Counted from the stretch's first letter, positions 45,822 to 54,386 are shown. The stretch is 64,000 bases of DNA from Cellulomonas fimi (GCF_028527925.1 NZ_JAPESW010000012.1:1-64000), one strand, 5' to 3'. Numbers and translations: made by a program. The notes: generated by a model not told the origin, from the sequence alone.

Positions 45822-47633
45822 ATGGAGCGGATCGGTCTGACGCCGGGGTCGGACATCGGGGGGTACCGCATCGTCGCGCCGCTCGGCTCGGGCGGCATGG
45901 GGACCGTCTACCGGGCCGTCGACGGGGGCGGCACGGCCGTCGCGCTCAAGCTGCTGCACCCGCAGCTCGGCTCCGACGCGGTCGCGCGCGACCGGCTGCG
46001 TCGCGAGGTCCGCGCGCTGCAGAAGCTCCGGCACCCGGGCGTCGCCGCGATCCTCGACGCCGAGGCCGACTCGACCGAGGCCTTCCTCGTCACCGAGCTC
46101 GTCGACGGCGACACGCTCGAGGAGCACGTGCGCGAGCGCGGGCCGCTCGGCGCGCAGGACCTGCTCGACCTCGCCGAGGGCCTGCGGGCCGCGCTCGCGG
46201 CCGTGCACGGGGCCGGCGTCGTGCACCGTGATCTCAAGCCCGCGAACGTCCTCGTCACGGACGACGGTCCCGTGCTCATCGACTTCGGCATCGCGCAGGC
46301 GGCCGGCGACGCGCCGCTCACCTCCGACGGGCTCGTCATCGGCACGCCCGGCTACCTCGCGCCCGAGCTGCTCGACGGCGACGAGCCCACCGCGGCGAGC
46401 GACTACTGGGGCTGGGCCGCCGTCCTGGCGTTCGCCGCGACCGGGCGTGCACCGTTCGGCACCCGCCCGCTCGAGGCCGTGCTCGCCCGTGCGCGCTCGG
46501 GCGACCCCGACCTCGACGGCCTCGGCCCGCTCACCGCGACCGCGCTGCGCGGTGCCCTGGTCGCCGCGCCCGACGCCCGCACCGACCCGGAGGACGTCGT
46601 CGCCGCCCTCACCGTCGCCGCGACCGACGGGGACGTGGTCACCGAGGACGGCACCGCGACCATGCTCGTCAGCACCGAGGACCTCACCGACACCACGCAC
46701 CTCGGCCCGGGCGACGGCACCGACACGACCCGCCCGGACCCGGCCGACGCGACCGGCACCGCGCTCCTCACGGGCGCGGGCACGCGTCCGGGTGGTCCCG
46801 CGGCCGCGGCGGGCACGGCCACGCTCGTCGCGAACGACGGGCGGACGCGCACGTTCGAGCCCGGCACCGACGACGACGTCGCCGACGGGGACGACGGCTG
46901 GGACGGCTGGTCCGACGACGAACCCGACGGCTGGTCCGACGACGAGGACCCCGAGGGCGTCGAGTGGATCCAGGACGACCTCGACGCGTCCGAGCAGCCC
47001 GGGCCCGAGGGGTCGGGCTACGTGCGACCGCCCACCGAGCGGCGCTGGGGGACGCTCCTCGCCGCGGGGCTGCTCGTGGGCGTCGCCGGCACGCTGTTCC
47101 CCGGGGGCACGCTCGTGGTCGTCGGCGTGCTCCTCCTCGTCGTCCGGACGTTCGGCACCGCCGTCGAGGCCATGCACATCCGCCGCGAACGGTTCGGCGT
47201 GCGGCGCTCCGACGTGCCCGTCACCGTCGCCGCCGGCCCCTGGCACCTGCTGCGGGCGACCGCCGGTCTCGTGCCCTCGCTCGTCGTCGGGGGCAGCGTC
47301 GCGGTCGTCGCCGCCGGGGTCATGTGGTGGCTCCTCGACTCGGGCCGGTGGACCGTCGACGGCTCGCCGTCGGGGCAGCCCGTGCAGGGGCTCACCGCGT
47401 CGCTCGTCGTCGGCGGGCTCGTGCTGCTCGCCGTGCTCGTCGTGTGGTGGGGCCCGCTGTCGAGCATGACGCGCGTCGGGGCCCGGCGGACGCTGGCCGT
47501 CGTCGCCCCCGGGGGTCTCGGCGGGCTCGTCGCGGTCGTCGTGCTGCTCGCCGCCGCGGCCGTCCTCGTCGCGCTGCTGCTGAACGGGCGTGCGATCACG
47601 TGGTGGCCGCTGCCCGCGCCGACCATGCCGTGA
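45822..47633 (+). CDS. Membrane serine/threonine protein kinase
   Basis: A 603-residue Hanks-type kinase. The kinase domain (about 12-265) has the Gly loop LGSGGMGTVYRA, Lys43, the catalytic HRDLKPANV with Asp137, IDFGIAQ and GTPGYLAPE. A 150-residue linker follows, Thr-rich and then very acidic with repeated GWSDDE-type units. The C-terminal third has about five membrane helices in a block unlike the PASTA sensors of PknB. ATG 45822 follows the -10 box TAGGTT (45809-45814) by 7 bp without a ribosome site, so it is probably leaderless. Substrates are unknown. Confidence 0.9.
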   Translation: MERIGLTPGSDIGGYRIVAPLGSGGMGTVYRAVDGGGTAVALKLLHPQLGSDAVARDRLRREVRALQKLRHPGVAAILDAEADSTEAFLVTELVDGDTLEEHVRERGPLGAQDLLDLAEGLRAALAAVHGAGVVHRDLKPANVLVTDDGPVLIDFGIAQAAGDAPLTSDGLVIGTPGYLAPELLDGDEPTAASDYWGWAAVLAFAATGRAPFGTRPLEAVLARARSGDPDLDGLGPLTATALRGALVAAPDARTDPEDVVAALTVAATDGDVVTEDGTATMLVSTEDLTDTTHLGPGDGTDTTRPDPADATGTALLTGAGTRPGGPAAAAGTATLVANDGRTRTFEPGTDDDVADGDDGWDGWSDDEPDGWSDDEDPEGVEWIQDDLDASEQPGPEGSGYVRPPTERRWGTLLAAGLLVGVAGTLFPGGTLVVVGVLLLVVRTFGTAVEAMHIRRERFGVRRSDVPVTVAAGPWHLLRATAGLVPSLVVGGSVAVVAAGVMWWLLDSGRWTVDGSPSGQPVQGLTASLVVGGLVLLAVLVVWWGPLSSMTRVGARRTLAVVAPGGLGGLVAVVVLLAAAAVLVALLLNGRAITWWPLPAPTMP

Positions 47634-47764
47634 ACCCGGGCGCGGCCCACCAGGACCGTCGACCGTCCGTCGGCCGCGACGCGCGAGGCACCGGCACCGC
47701 CGGACCGGGGACGAAGCGTTCCGGGCCGCCCGGGCGCACAGGTCGGGGCCCTACGCTGTGGCGC

Positions 47765-48250
47765 ATGCGCGCACGACGAGTCCCGCTCACGGACTCGCGC
47801 GCGCTCGTCGCCGTCGCTGCGCTCGCCGCCGTGCTCGGGCTCGCGATCGCGATGTCCGGCCGTGTGCTGCTGCACCAGTGCGTGTCGGCCGGCGGCGTCG
47901 GCCCCTGGGGCGTCCGGCTGCTGCTCCTGAGCGACGCGGCCGACTGCCCCGACGGTGCCTACGCGTTCGGCCCGGCCACCGGCGGAGCGGTGCTCCTGCT
48001 GAGCGTCGCGGTCCCGGTCGCCCTCACGCATCTCGCGCTCGCCGCGAGCGGCCTCGGCGCGTCGGTCGTCGTCGCCCGGGCGGCCCGGGGCGTCGCGCGG
48101 CTGCTGCGTCGCTGGGCCGTCCGTCTGGACGACGCGGCGGTCGTGGTGCCCGTCGACGCCACCGCGGCCGTCGACCGTGCCGCGCCCGTCCTGCGCGACC
48201 GCCTGCTCGTCGCCGTCCTCCCGGTCCGCGGGCCACCGGTCACCCCCTGA
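47765..48250 (+). CDS. Hypothetical membrane protein (161 aa)
   Basis: A 161-residue protein with two hydrophobic stretches (ALVAVAALAAVLGLAIAMSG and AVLLLSVAVPVALTHLALAA), two Cys (HQCVSAGG and ADCPDGAY) between them, probably outside the cell, and a basic amphipathic tail. No family recognised. ATG 47765 follows -10 box TACGCT (47752-47757) by 7 bp: leaderless pattern, and the main evidence for the start. A DsbA-like oxidoreductase follows 39 bp later, which fits the presence of exported Cys residues. Confidence 0.75.
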   Translation: MRARRVPLTDSRALVAVAALAAVLGLAIAMSGRVLLHQCVSAGGVGPWGVRLLLLSDAADCPDGAYAFGPATGGAVLLLSVAVPVALTHLALAASGLGASVVVARAARGVARLLRRWAVRLDDAAVVVPVDATAAVDRAAPVLRDRLLVAVLPVRGPPVTP

Positions 48251-48289
48251 CCGACCCGCCCCCCTCTCTTCCCGGACCAGGAGTACCCC

Positions 48290-49213
48290 ATGCCCACGAA
48301 CGAACCCCGCCCGACCAAGGCGGTCCGCCGCGACGAGGCGCGCGCCAAGGCCGCCGCGATGCGCGCCGAGCAGGAGCGCAAGGCCAAGCGGAACCGGATG
48401 CTCGCGATCGGTGGCCTCGTCGTCGCCGTCCTCGCGCTCGGCGCCGTCGTCTTCTTCATCGTCAACCAGTCGAAGGAGCGCGCCGAGGCCTACGGCAGCG
48501 TCGCGTACGGCGGCGGCGCGGAGGACGTCGTCGCTCCCGCGCTCGCGGACGTCGACGCCCCCGCTCCCGCGAACGACGAGGGCGGCATCCCCGTGAGCCC
48601 CGCCGGCGTCGGCGAGCAGGGCGACGACGACACCGTCCTGTCCATCTACTTCGACTTCATGTGCCCCGTGTGCGGCCAGTTCGAGCAGACCAACGGCGAG
48701 GACGTGAAGGCCCTCACCGAGACCGACGGCGTGACCGTCGCGTTCCACCCGCTCTCGTTCCTCGACTACACGTCGCAGGGGACGTTCTACTCGACGCGCG
48801 CCGCCAACGCGTACGCCGTGATCGCGGACGAGTCGCCCGAGCACCTCGTCGACTTCATGTCCGCGATGTACGCGGACGGCACCCAGCCCGCCGAGGGCAC
48901 GTCCGGCCTGTCCGACGCCGAGATCGCCGACGTCGCGTCCGGGGTCGGCGTCCCGGACGACGTCATCGGGAAGTTCACCTCGACCGTCACCGGCACGTAC
49001 GAGGTCGGCACCGGTGACGACACGACCGAGAAGGACGGCGAGTGGCGCACCTTCGCGCCCTGGATCAAGGCCGCCTACGCATCCGCGTCCGAGCAGTTCC
49101 CCGACCTCGGCACGCCGTACATCCTCATCGACGGCGTGAAGTGGGAGGGCAACTGGCAGCAGCCGGGTGCCCTGCGCGCCGCGGTGGAGCAGGCCGCCGC
49201 CGCGAAGGGCTGA
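48290..49213 (+). CDS. Membrane-anchored DsbA-family thiol oxidoreductase
   Basis: A 307-residue extracytoplasmic thioredoxin-fold protein. A basic, helical N-terminus (residues about 1-35) precedes one membrane anchor (IGGLVVAVLALGAVVFFIV). The DsbA-like domain has the active-site CPVC in YFDFMCPVCGQFE, a long helical insert, and the cis-Pro region LGTPYILIDG. It likely forms or isomerises disulfides in exported proteins. AGGAG precedes ATG 48290. Probably co-transcribed with the small Cys-containing membrane protein. Confidence 0.87.
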   Translation: MPTNEPRPTKAVRRDEARAKAAAMRAEQERKAKRNRMLAIGGLVVAVLALGAVVFFIVNQSKERAEAYGSVAYGGGAEDVVAPALADVDAPAPANDEGGIPVSPAGVGEQGDDDTVLSIYFDFMCPVCGQFEQTNGEDVKALTETDGVTVAFHPLSFLDYTSQGTFYSTRAANAYAVIADESPEHLVDFMSAMYADGTQPAEGTSGLSDAEIADVASGVGVPDDVIGKFTSTVTGTYEVGTGDDTTEKDGEWRTFAPWIKAAYASASEQFPDLGTPYILIDGVKWEGNWQQPGALRAAVEQAAAAKG

Positions 49214-49229
49214 CGCCGCACCGCAGCAC

Positions 49230-49280
49230 CGCCGACGGGCGGGCCGGACCCCGCGAGGGGTCCCGGTCCGCCCGTCGGCG
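49230..49280 (+). terminator. Terminator after the DsbA-like gene
   Basis: A long near-perfect stem runs from 49230-49252 to 49257-49280 around a GCGA loop, starting 17 bp after the stop. Confidence 0.75.
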
Positions 49281-49346
49281 CGTCGGGCGCCGTGCGTCGT
49301 GGTGCGCCCGGGCGTGCCACGGGGCACCGGTACGCTGTCCCCGCCC

Positions 49347-49423
49347 GCCTCCTTAGCTCAGCTGGCCAGAGCACCTGTCTTGTAAACAGGGGGTCGTCGG
49401 TTCGAATCCGACAGGGGGCTCCA
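49347..49423 (+). tRNA. tRNA-Thr (TGT anticodon)
   Basis: A full cloverleaf is visible: acceptor GCCTCCT (49347-49353) with AGGGGGC (49413-49419, one G-T pair), D-arm GCTC/GAGC, anticodon stem CCTGT/ACAGG with loop CTTGTAA (anticodon TGT at 49381-49383), T-arm GTCGG/CCGAC around TTCGAAT. T is the discriminator and CCA is encoded (49421-49423). A -10-like TACGCT lies at 49331-49336. Confidence 0.97.
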
Positions 49424-49540
49424 CGACGACGGTCCTCCCGCCGCGCGCGCCCCGACGGTCCGCACGAGAATCGGACGGGTCCGCAAGCCCGGTGCCGGCG
49501 TGCGCGTCTTGCTCCGCCGGCCCGCGGAGAGGAGACCCTC

Positions 49541-50128
49541 GTGACCTACCGCATCGGCTACTTCGTCGGCAGCCTGTCGAGCAGCTCGATCAACCGGCGC
49601 CTCGCGCAGGCGCTGATCGCGCTCGCGCCCGACGAGCTGGAGTTCACCGAGATCCCGATCGGCGACCTGCCGCTCTACAGCCCGGACCACGACGCCGACT
49701 ACCCGGCGCCGGCGCGCGCGCTCAAGGACGCGATCGAGGCGTCCGACGGGATCCTGTTCGTGTCGCCCGAGTACAACCGCAGCATCCCGGGAGCGCTGAA
49801 GAACGCGATCGACTGGGGGTCGCGGCCCTGGGGGACCAACTCGTTCGCGCGCAAGCCGACGGGGATCGTGGGGGCGTCGATCGGCGCGGTCGGCACGGCC
49901 GTCATGCAGTCGTCGATGCGCAGCGTCCTGAGCTTCCTCAACGCGCCCCAGCTCAACTCGCCCGAGGTGTACATCCAGGTCACGGAGCAGACGTTCGGCG
50001 ACGACGGGTCGGTCGCGGACTCCTCGCTCGAGCAGTTCCTGCGGCACTACATGGCGGAGTACTGCGGGTTCGTCGAGCGGGTGCTGTCGGTGACGGCGCC
50101 GGGTCACATCGGCGACCCGGACCAGTGA
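49541..50128 (+). CDS. NADPH-dependent FMN reductase family protein
   Basis: Flavodoxin-fold reductase of 195 residues. The FMN-phosphate loop GSLSSSSINRRLAQAL, the LPLYSPDHDAD segment, FVSPEYNRSIPGALKNAIDW (the ArsH/chromate-reductase/AzoR-like signature) and GIVGASIGAVGT match the NADPH-dependent FMN reductase family. Probably reduces quinones, azo compounds or metals with flavin as cofactor. GTG 49541 follows GAGAGGAG at 6 nt. Confidence 0.9.
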   Translation: MTYRIGYFVGSLSSSSINRRLAQALIALAPDELEFTEIPIGDLPLYSPDHDADYPAPARALKDAIEASDGILFVSPEYNRSIPGALKNAIDWGSRPWGTNSFARKPTGIVGASIGAVGTAVMQSSMRSVLSFLNAPQLNSPEVYIQVTEQTFGDDGSVADSSLEQFLRHYMAEYCGFVERVLSVTAPGHIGDPDQ

Positions 50129-50212
50129 CGCGCGGCGGGTGACCGCCCCGACGGGCGACGCGGGGCCGACGGCGCTCCGCGGACCGGAGGGGCGGGGCGT
50201 CGACGAGGCGCG

Positions 50213-51388
50213 TCAGTCCGTCGGCGCGGGTCCGGTGCTCTCGCGCACGACGAGCTCGACGGGGAGCTCGGTGCGGACGGCGTCGACGGGCGCGCCCGCG
50301 CGCGAGCGCTCGATCGCGGCGAGCAGCGTGCGTGCGGCGGTGCGGCCCTTGGCGTCGAGGTCCTGACGCAGCGTGGTGAGCGCGGGGCGGACGCGCGCGG
50401 CGAGCGGGCTGTCGTCCCAGCCGACGACGGACAGGTCCTCGGGGACGCGCAGGCCGAGCTCGGCGGCGACGTCGAGGACCGCGGTGGCCATGAGGTCGGA
50501 GAAGCAGAGGACCGCGGTCGGGCGGTCGGGGCCGGTGAGCAGCGCGCGGGCGCCCTCGTGCGCGTAGGGGTCGACGTTGTCGACGATCTCGTACGCGGTG
50601 GGCACCACGCCGGCGGCGTCGAGCGCCTCGACCGCACCGGCGACGCGGGCGCGGGAGACGTAGTCGTGCCCGGCGGTGCGGCCGTCGGCGAGGTGGCCGT
50701 GGCGGTCGCGGCCGCCCATGGTGAAGAACGCGATGCGCCGGTGCCCGAGGGCGAGGACGTGCTCGGCGGCCTGCCGGCTGCCGGCGTGGTCGTCGAGCAC
50801 GATCGACGGGTGGCCCGGGATGGGGTCGAGGTCGACGAAGACCAGCGGGAGCTTGCGGCGGACCAGCCAGTCGAGCGCCGCGGAGTCGCCGCCGCACGCG
50901 TAGACGAGCGCGCCGTCGAGGGGGATGTCGCGCGCGGCCTTCTCGCCCGGCAGGAGGGCGACGGCGTAGCCGGTGGGCTGGAGCTCCTCGGCGATCGCGC
51001 CGAAGAACGACGCGGCGATGGGGTCGCGCAGCGCCTCGCCGACCCACGCGGTGAGCAGCAGGCCGATCGCGCCGGTGGTGCCGCGGGCGAGCGCGCGCGC
51101 GGAGGGGTCGGGGCCGACGTAGCCGAGCTCGGCGGCGGCGTCGAGGATCGTCCGCCGCAGGTCGGCGGAGAGCTGGTCGGGGCGCGAGAACGCGTTGGAC
51201 ACGGTCATGCGGCTGACGCCGACCTTGTCGGCGATGGTCTGGAGGGTCACCCGGGGCACGACGCCACCCTGTTCCGCGGCATGCGGGACAGGGTAGGTCG
51301 TGCCGCCGGGCGCCGGGGAGCGCCGCCCGAGGGATGTCGCCGCGGGGCTGGTCCCGGACGTGGCGGGCGGGGCGGGCGTCGTGGTCAT
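50213..51388 (-). CDS. LacI-family transcriptional regulator
   Basis: LacI regulator of 391 residues. The HTH RVTLQTIADKVGVSRMTVSNA starts near residue 46, with hinge ARALARGTTG and a periplasmic-binding-protein-like sugar domain (SIVLDDHAGSRQAAEHV, AVLCFSDLMATAVLDVAAEL, VPEDLSVVGWDDSPLAAR). The ATG at 51388 overlaps the stop of the 75-residue upstream gene (ATGA), which argues for this start and for coupled translation. It gives an unusual 45-residue Pro/Thr/Ala-rich extension; GTG 51259 would give the normal length. The operator array at 51630-51689 is a likely self-binding site. The sugar ligand is unknown. Confidence 0.88.
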   Translation of the reverse strand: MTTTPAPPATSGTSPAATSLGRRSPAPGGTTYPVPHAAEQGGVVPRVTLQTIADKVGVSRMTVSNAFSRPDQLSADLRRTILDAAAELGYVGPDPSARALARGTTGAIGLLLTAWVGEALRDPIAASFFGAIAEELQPTGYAVALLPGEKAARDIPLDGALVYACGGDSAALDWLVRRKLPLVFVDLDPIPGHPSIVLDDHAGSRQAAEHVLALGHRRIAFFTMGGRDRHGHLADGRTAGHDYVSRARVAGAVEALDAAGVVPTAYEIVDNVDPYAHEGARALLTGPDRPTAVLCFSDLMATAVLDVAAELGLRVPEDLSVVGWDDSPLAARVRPALTTLRQDLDAKGRTAARTLLAAIERSRAGAPVDAVRTELPVELVVRESTGPAPTD

Positions 51389-51612
51389 CGCGCGGGGTGG
51401 CCGACCTCGAAGGTGCAGGTCGGCTGCACGGCGTCGGCGACGCGGTGCAGGCCCCGGGCGAGGGCGCGACGGGTGCGCGGGACGCGCGGACGGCGCGCGT
51501 GCGGCTCGCGGGCGGGACGCTCCTCGGCCACGGGGGCCCAGGGGCGGGCGCTGTGCGACTCGAGGACGGACGCGTCACGGGCGAGCAGCAGGCCGATCGA
51601 CTGGTCGAGCAC
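51385..51612 (-). CDS. Small protein coupled to the LacI gene (75 aa)
   Basis: A 75-residue protein. It opens LDQSIGLLLARDASVLESHS, followed by ARPWAPVAEERPAREPHARR and a basic helix RRALARGLHRVADAVQPTC. It is Arg/Pro-rich and probably partly disordered; no family recognised. GGGAGAAGG lies 4 nt before GTG 51612, and the end overlaps the lacI ATG by 4 bp. It is the first gene of the unit controlled by the operator array. The role may be structural coupling or a small accessory protein. Confidence 0.65.
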   Translation of the reverse strand: MLDQSIGLLLARDASVLESHSARPWAPVAEERPAREPHARRPRVPRTRRALARGLHRVADAVQPTCTFEVGHPAR

Positions 51613-51629
51613 GGGTCCTTCTCCCTTCC

Positions 51630-51689
51630 GATCTGTACCGCTACAGATCGCTATACCGGTACAGTAGGATCCGCGCCTGTACCGGTCAA
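51630..51689 (-). promoter_or_regulatory. Promoter with three LacI-type operators
   Basis: On the minus strand, -35 TTGACC (51689-51684) and -10 TACTGT (51666-51661) are 17 bp apart, a near-consensus promoter. Three related palindromes with ACCG(G/C)T cores overlap it: TGTACCGCTACA (51634-51645, extended to 8-bp arms 51630-51649), TATACCGGTACA (51652-51663) and TGTACCGGTCAA (51678-51689). Central CG and TNNACCGGTNNA symmetry are hallmarks of LacI-family operators. Confidence 0.8.
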
Positions 51690-51734
51690 GCCGAATCGAG
51701 AAGTTGTTCCTGACCAGGCCTGATGGGGTGGCGT

Positions 51735-52403
51735 CTACGCCGGGCCGGTCTCCGCGAGCAGCCGCAGCGCCGCGCTCACCCGCGGGTTGCGGCTCGGGTC
51801 GGTGTCGATGCCCAGCGTCGCGTAGAGCGCGTTGACGTGGTTCTGCACCGACTTCTCGGTGATCCCCAGACGTGCGCCGATGCCCGCGTTCGACAGTCCC
51901 TCGGCGAGCAGCCGGAGCACCTCGTACTGCCGGTCGGTCAGGCGCGACACCGCGGACCCGGCCCGCGGCGCCATGCGGGCCAGCAGCGCGGGGTCGAGGA
52001 CCGTCTCGCCGACCGCCGCCGCCCGCACGGCCGAGACGAGCACCTCCTCGCTCGTCGACGACGTCTTCGACAGGTAGCCCCACCCCGCGGCCACGTCGGG
52101 CGGCAGGTCGAGCAGGAGGTCCATCGCATCGTGCGCCGACAGCAGCAGCACGCCGACGCCGGGCTGGCGGCGCCGGAGCGTCACGCCGAGCGCGATCCCG
52201 TTGCCGTCGGGCAGGTCGACGTCGAGCACGACGACGTCCACGGTCCCCGGCGGCAGGAGGCGGGTCGCCTCCGTGACCGAGCCCGTCGCCACGACGACCT
52301 CCAGGCCGTCGGTGTCGTCGAGCATCCGCTCGAGCATCGACCGGAAGAGTGGTTGGTCCTCGACCACGGCGACGCGCACCGGGCCGGTCACGGCAGCGTT
52401 CAT
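51735..52403 (-). CDS. NarL/LuxR-family response regulator
   Basis: Response regulator of 222 residues. The receiver domain has the acidic pair VVEDQP, phosphoacceptor Asp61 in VVVLDVDLPDG, Ser in LLSAHD and Lys in YLSKTSS. The LuxR-type HTH has LTDRQYEVLRLLAEGLSNAGIGARLGI (given here in part as LTDRQYEVLRLLAEGLS). ATG 52403 follows GATACT (-10, minus strand 52416-52411) by 7 bp, probably leaderless. The histidine kinase is divergent, 117 bp away, and is its likely partner. Confidence 0.9.
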   Translation of the reverse strand: MNAAVTGPVRVAVVEDQPLFRSMLERMLDDTDGLEVVVATGSVTEATRLLPPGTVDVVVLDVDLPDGNGIALGVTLRRRQPGVGVLLLSAHDAMDLLLDLPPDVAAGWGYLSKTSSTSEEVLVSAVRAAAVGETVLDPALLARMAPRAGSAVSRLTDRQYEVLRLLAEGLSNAGIGARLGITEKSVQNHVNALYATLGIDTDPSRNPRVSAALRLLAETGPA

Positions 52404-52520
52404 CGGGGCAAGTATCGTCGTCGCCGCGCCCCGACGCAGTCACCTGCACGCGGCAACGTGACCGACGCCACGCGCACGAGCACCCGTCCGGTGCACCCGC
52501 ATGACCCGCAGGGACGAACG

Positions 52521-53729
52521 ATGCCCACCACCCGCACCACGACGCCCGACGACGAGTCGGCCGCCCTCGTCGCCCGCCGCGCGCGCGACCTGCGCAACGA
52601 CCGCGTCGGCCTGCTGCGTGCCAGCGGCATCGTCGCGAGCGGCTACGCGATCGGTGCCGCCCTGCAGACGACGTACATCTACAGCCGCGTCGTCCAGGAG
52701 TGGGAGTCGGTCAGCGTCTGGAGTCGGCTCGCCGCGAACTTCGCCGCCGTCGTCGGTCTCGTCGCCGTCCTCGCGGTCGTCAACGCGCACCGCGCGACGC
52801 GCGTCTGGCACATGGCGGTCTCGCTGCTGTTCGCCGCGACCGCGTGCGCGGTGCTGCGGATCGGCGCGCAGCAGCTGTTCGGCGTCTACGACGACCCGAC
52901 GCGCGAGGTCGTCGAGGCGGAGCTGTTCTCGGGTCTCGTCATCGGCGTGATCTCCGGCGCGATCGGCATGTGGGGGCTCGTCGCCCGGCGCCGGCTGCGC
53001 GCGCAGATCCGGGGCGCCGAGCGCGAGGCGGTCCTCGTCGAGAACGCCGTGCGCGCCCTGGAGCAGGAGGAGATCCGTGTCCGGCGCGAGGTCGCCGAGG
53101 GGCTGCACGGCACGCTGCAGAACAAGCTCGTGCTCGTCGAGGCGCGGCTGGACCAGATCGTCGCGCACGCCGCGCAGGGCCCGCTCGACGACGGCGACCT
53201 CGACGACCTGCGCTGGATCTCGGGCGAGCTCGAGCAGGCCCGGGCCGCCGACGTGCGCGAGATGAGCCGGCTGCTCTACCCGGACCGCCTCGAGCTCGGC
53301 CTCGTCCCGGCGGTGCGCGCGCTGCTCGGCCGCCTGCCCGCGAGCATCGCGACGCGCCTCGACGTGACCGACGCCGCTCGGGCGCACGACGACCCGGCGA
53401 GCCCTCGCCTCACGATCCCCGAGCGGCTGCTCGCGGTGCGCGTCGTCGAGGAGGGCGTCACCAACTCGCTCAAGCACGGGCCCGCGACGTCGATCACGGC
53501 GGAGATCGACGTCCAGGACGACGTCCTCGTCGTCGCGGTCGAGAACGACGGCGCGCTCTACGACGAGGAGACGGCGGGGGTCGCGTCGGGCACCGCGCGG
53601 ATGCGCCAGCGGCTGCGGTTCGTCGGCGGGTCGGTCGAGCTGAGCCCGGGCGCCGGCCGCGGCGCGCGTCTCGTCGCGCGCATCCCGCTCGGCACCAACG
53701 GCCACAAGCCCTCACCCGTTCGGACGTAG
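52521..53729 (+). CDS. Sensor histidine kinase (NarX/LiaS-like)
   Basis: Membrane histidine kinase of 402 residues. About four helices occupy residues 30-165 (ASGYAIGAALQTTYIY, LAANFAAVVGLVAVLAVVN, MAVSLLFAATACAVL, GLVIGVISGAIGMWGLV). A coiled region leads to the phosphoacceptor segment EVAEGLHGTLQNKLVLVE with His196, in which the usual Asp/Glu after His is Gly. The ATPase domain has VVEEGVTNSLKHG and VENDGA. ATG 52521 follows AGGGACG. The signal is unknown. The surface-protein cluster 226 bp downstream on the same strand is a plausible target of the pair. Confidence 0.87.
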   Translation: MPTTRTTTPDDESAALVARRARDLRNDRVGLLRASGIVASGYAIGAALQTTYIYSRVVQEWESVSVWSRLAANFAAVVGLVAVLAVVNAHRATRVWHMAVSLLFAATACAVLRIGAQQLFGVYDDPTREVVEAELFSGLVIGVISGAIGMWGLVARRRLRAQIRGAEREAVLVENAVRALEQEEIRVRREVAEGLHGTLQNKLVLVEARLDQIVAHAAQGPLDDGDLDDLRWISGELEQARAADVREMSRLLYPDRLELGLVPAVRALLGRLPASIATRLDVTDAARAHDDPASPRLTIPERLLAVRVVEEGVTNSLKHGPATSITAEIDVQDDVLVVAVENDGALYDEETAGVASGTARMRQRLRFVGGSVELSPGAGRGARLVARIPLGTNGHKPSPVRT

Positions 53730-53955
53730 GGCCAGGTCACACGCGCACTGTCCGCTTCATGGACGGTCGTCCAGGAACGTTCGGATCCGCTCCGGGTGAA
53801 AGAAAACGACGTTCCCGGCGGGCCAGGTGCTGGCACCCAGGCCGGGCCGACGGCGGTCGATCGGAGATTCGTAGCGTCTGCGACGGCGCTCCGCGACCGG
53901 AGGCCGTGCGGATCGACGACACGCCGACCCGCGTCGTCACGATCCAGGAGTCACC

Positions 53956-54381
53956 ATGGCGAAGTTCTCCACCCGCAAGGGCCTGGCCGTCGGCCTGGCC
54001 GTCCTCGGCGTCGCCGGCCTGTCCCTCGCGTCCGCGTCGCAGCTCAACCTGACCTCGAGCGGCACGGCCGCGACGGGCACCGTGAGCGTCGACGCGACGT
54101 GCCAGAAGGCCGCGACGGGCGCCGTCACCGCCAAGTACAAGACGCCGACGCTCGGCACCACCGGCTTCGCGCCGTCCGAGGTGCAGTTCAGCAACATCGA
54201 CGCCGACTGCCAGGGCAAGACGATCCGCGTCGCGTGGAAGACCGCGACCGGCTCGTACACGGAGCTCACCCCGAAGACGCTCACCGCGCCGCACACCACG
54301 GCCACGCTCGTCGCCTTCGCCCTCCCGGCGGGCGTCGACTACAACACGATCTCGTCGTTCGCGGTCAGCATCGACGGCTGA
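53956..54381 (+). CDS. Small exported TasA/SipW-substrate-like protein (141 aa)
   Basis: A 141-residue exported protein. Its signal region RKGLAVGLAVLGVAGLSLAS followed by SQLNLTSSGTAATGTVSV resembles SipW-dependent signal peptides. The mature part is a beta-sandwich-like domain with two Cys (VDATCQKA and DADCQGK) that could pair, and ends SSFAVSIDG. Similar small proteins form fibres or surface layers in firmicutes (TasA); fibre formation here is only inferred. AGGAG precedes ATG 53956. A -10-like TAGCGT lies at 53872-53877. The signal peptidase gene follows 5 bp later. Confidence 0.7.
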   Translation: MAKFSTRKGLAVGLAVLGVAGLSLASASQLNLTSSGTAATGTVSVDATCQKAATGAVTAKYKTPTLGTTGFAPSEVQFSNIDADCQGKTIRVAWKTATGSYTELTPKTLTAPHTTATLVAFALPAGVDYNTISSFAVSIDG

Positions 54382-54386
54382 GACCG

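Noticed and set aside
53730..53955. A possible riboswitch in the leader before the SipW cluster, suggested by an A-rich patch GTGAAAGAAAACG.
   Set aside because: I could not fit it to any known riboswitch consensus; it may simply be a promoter region.
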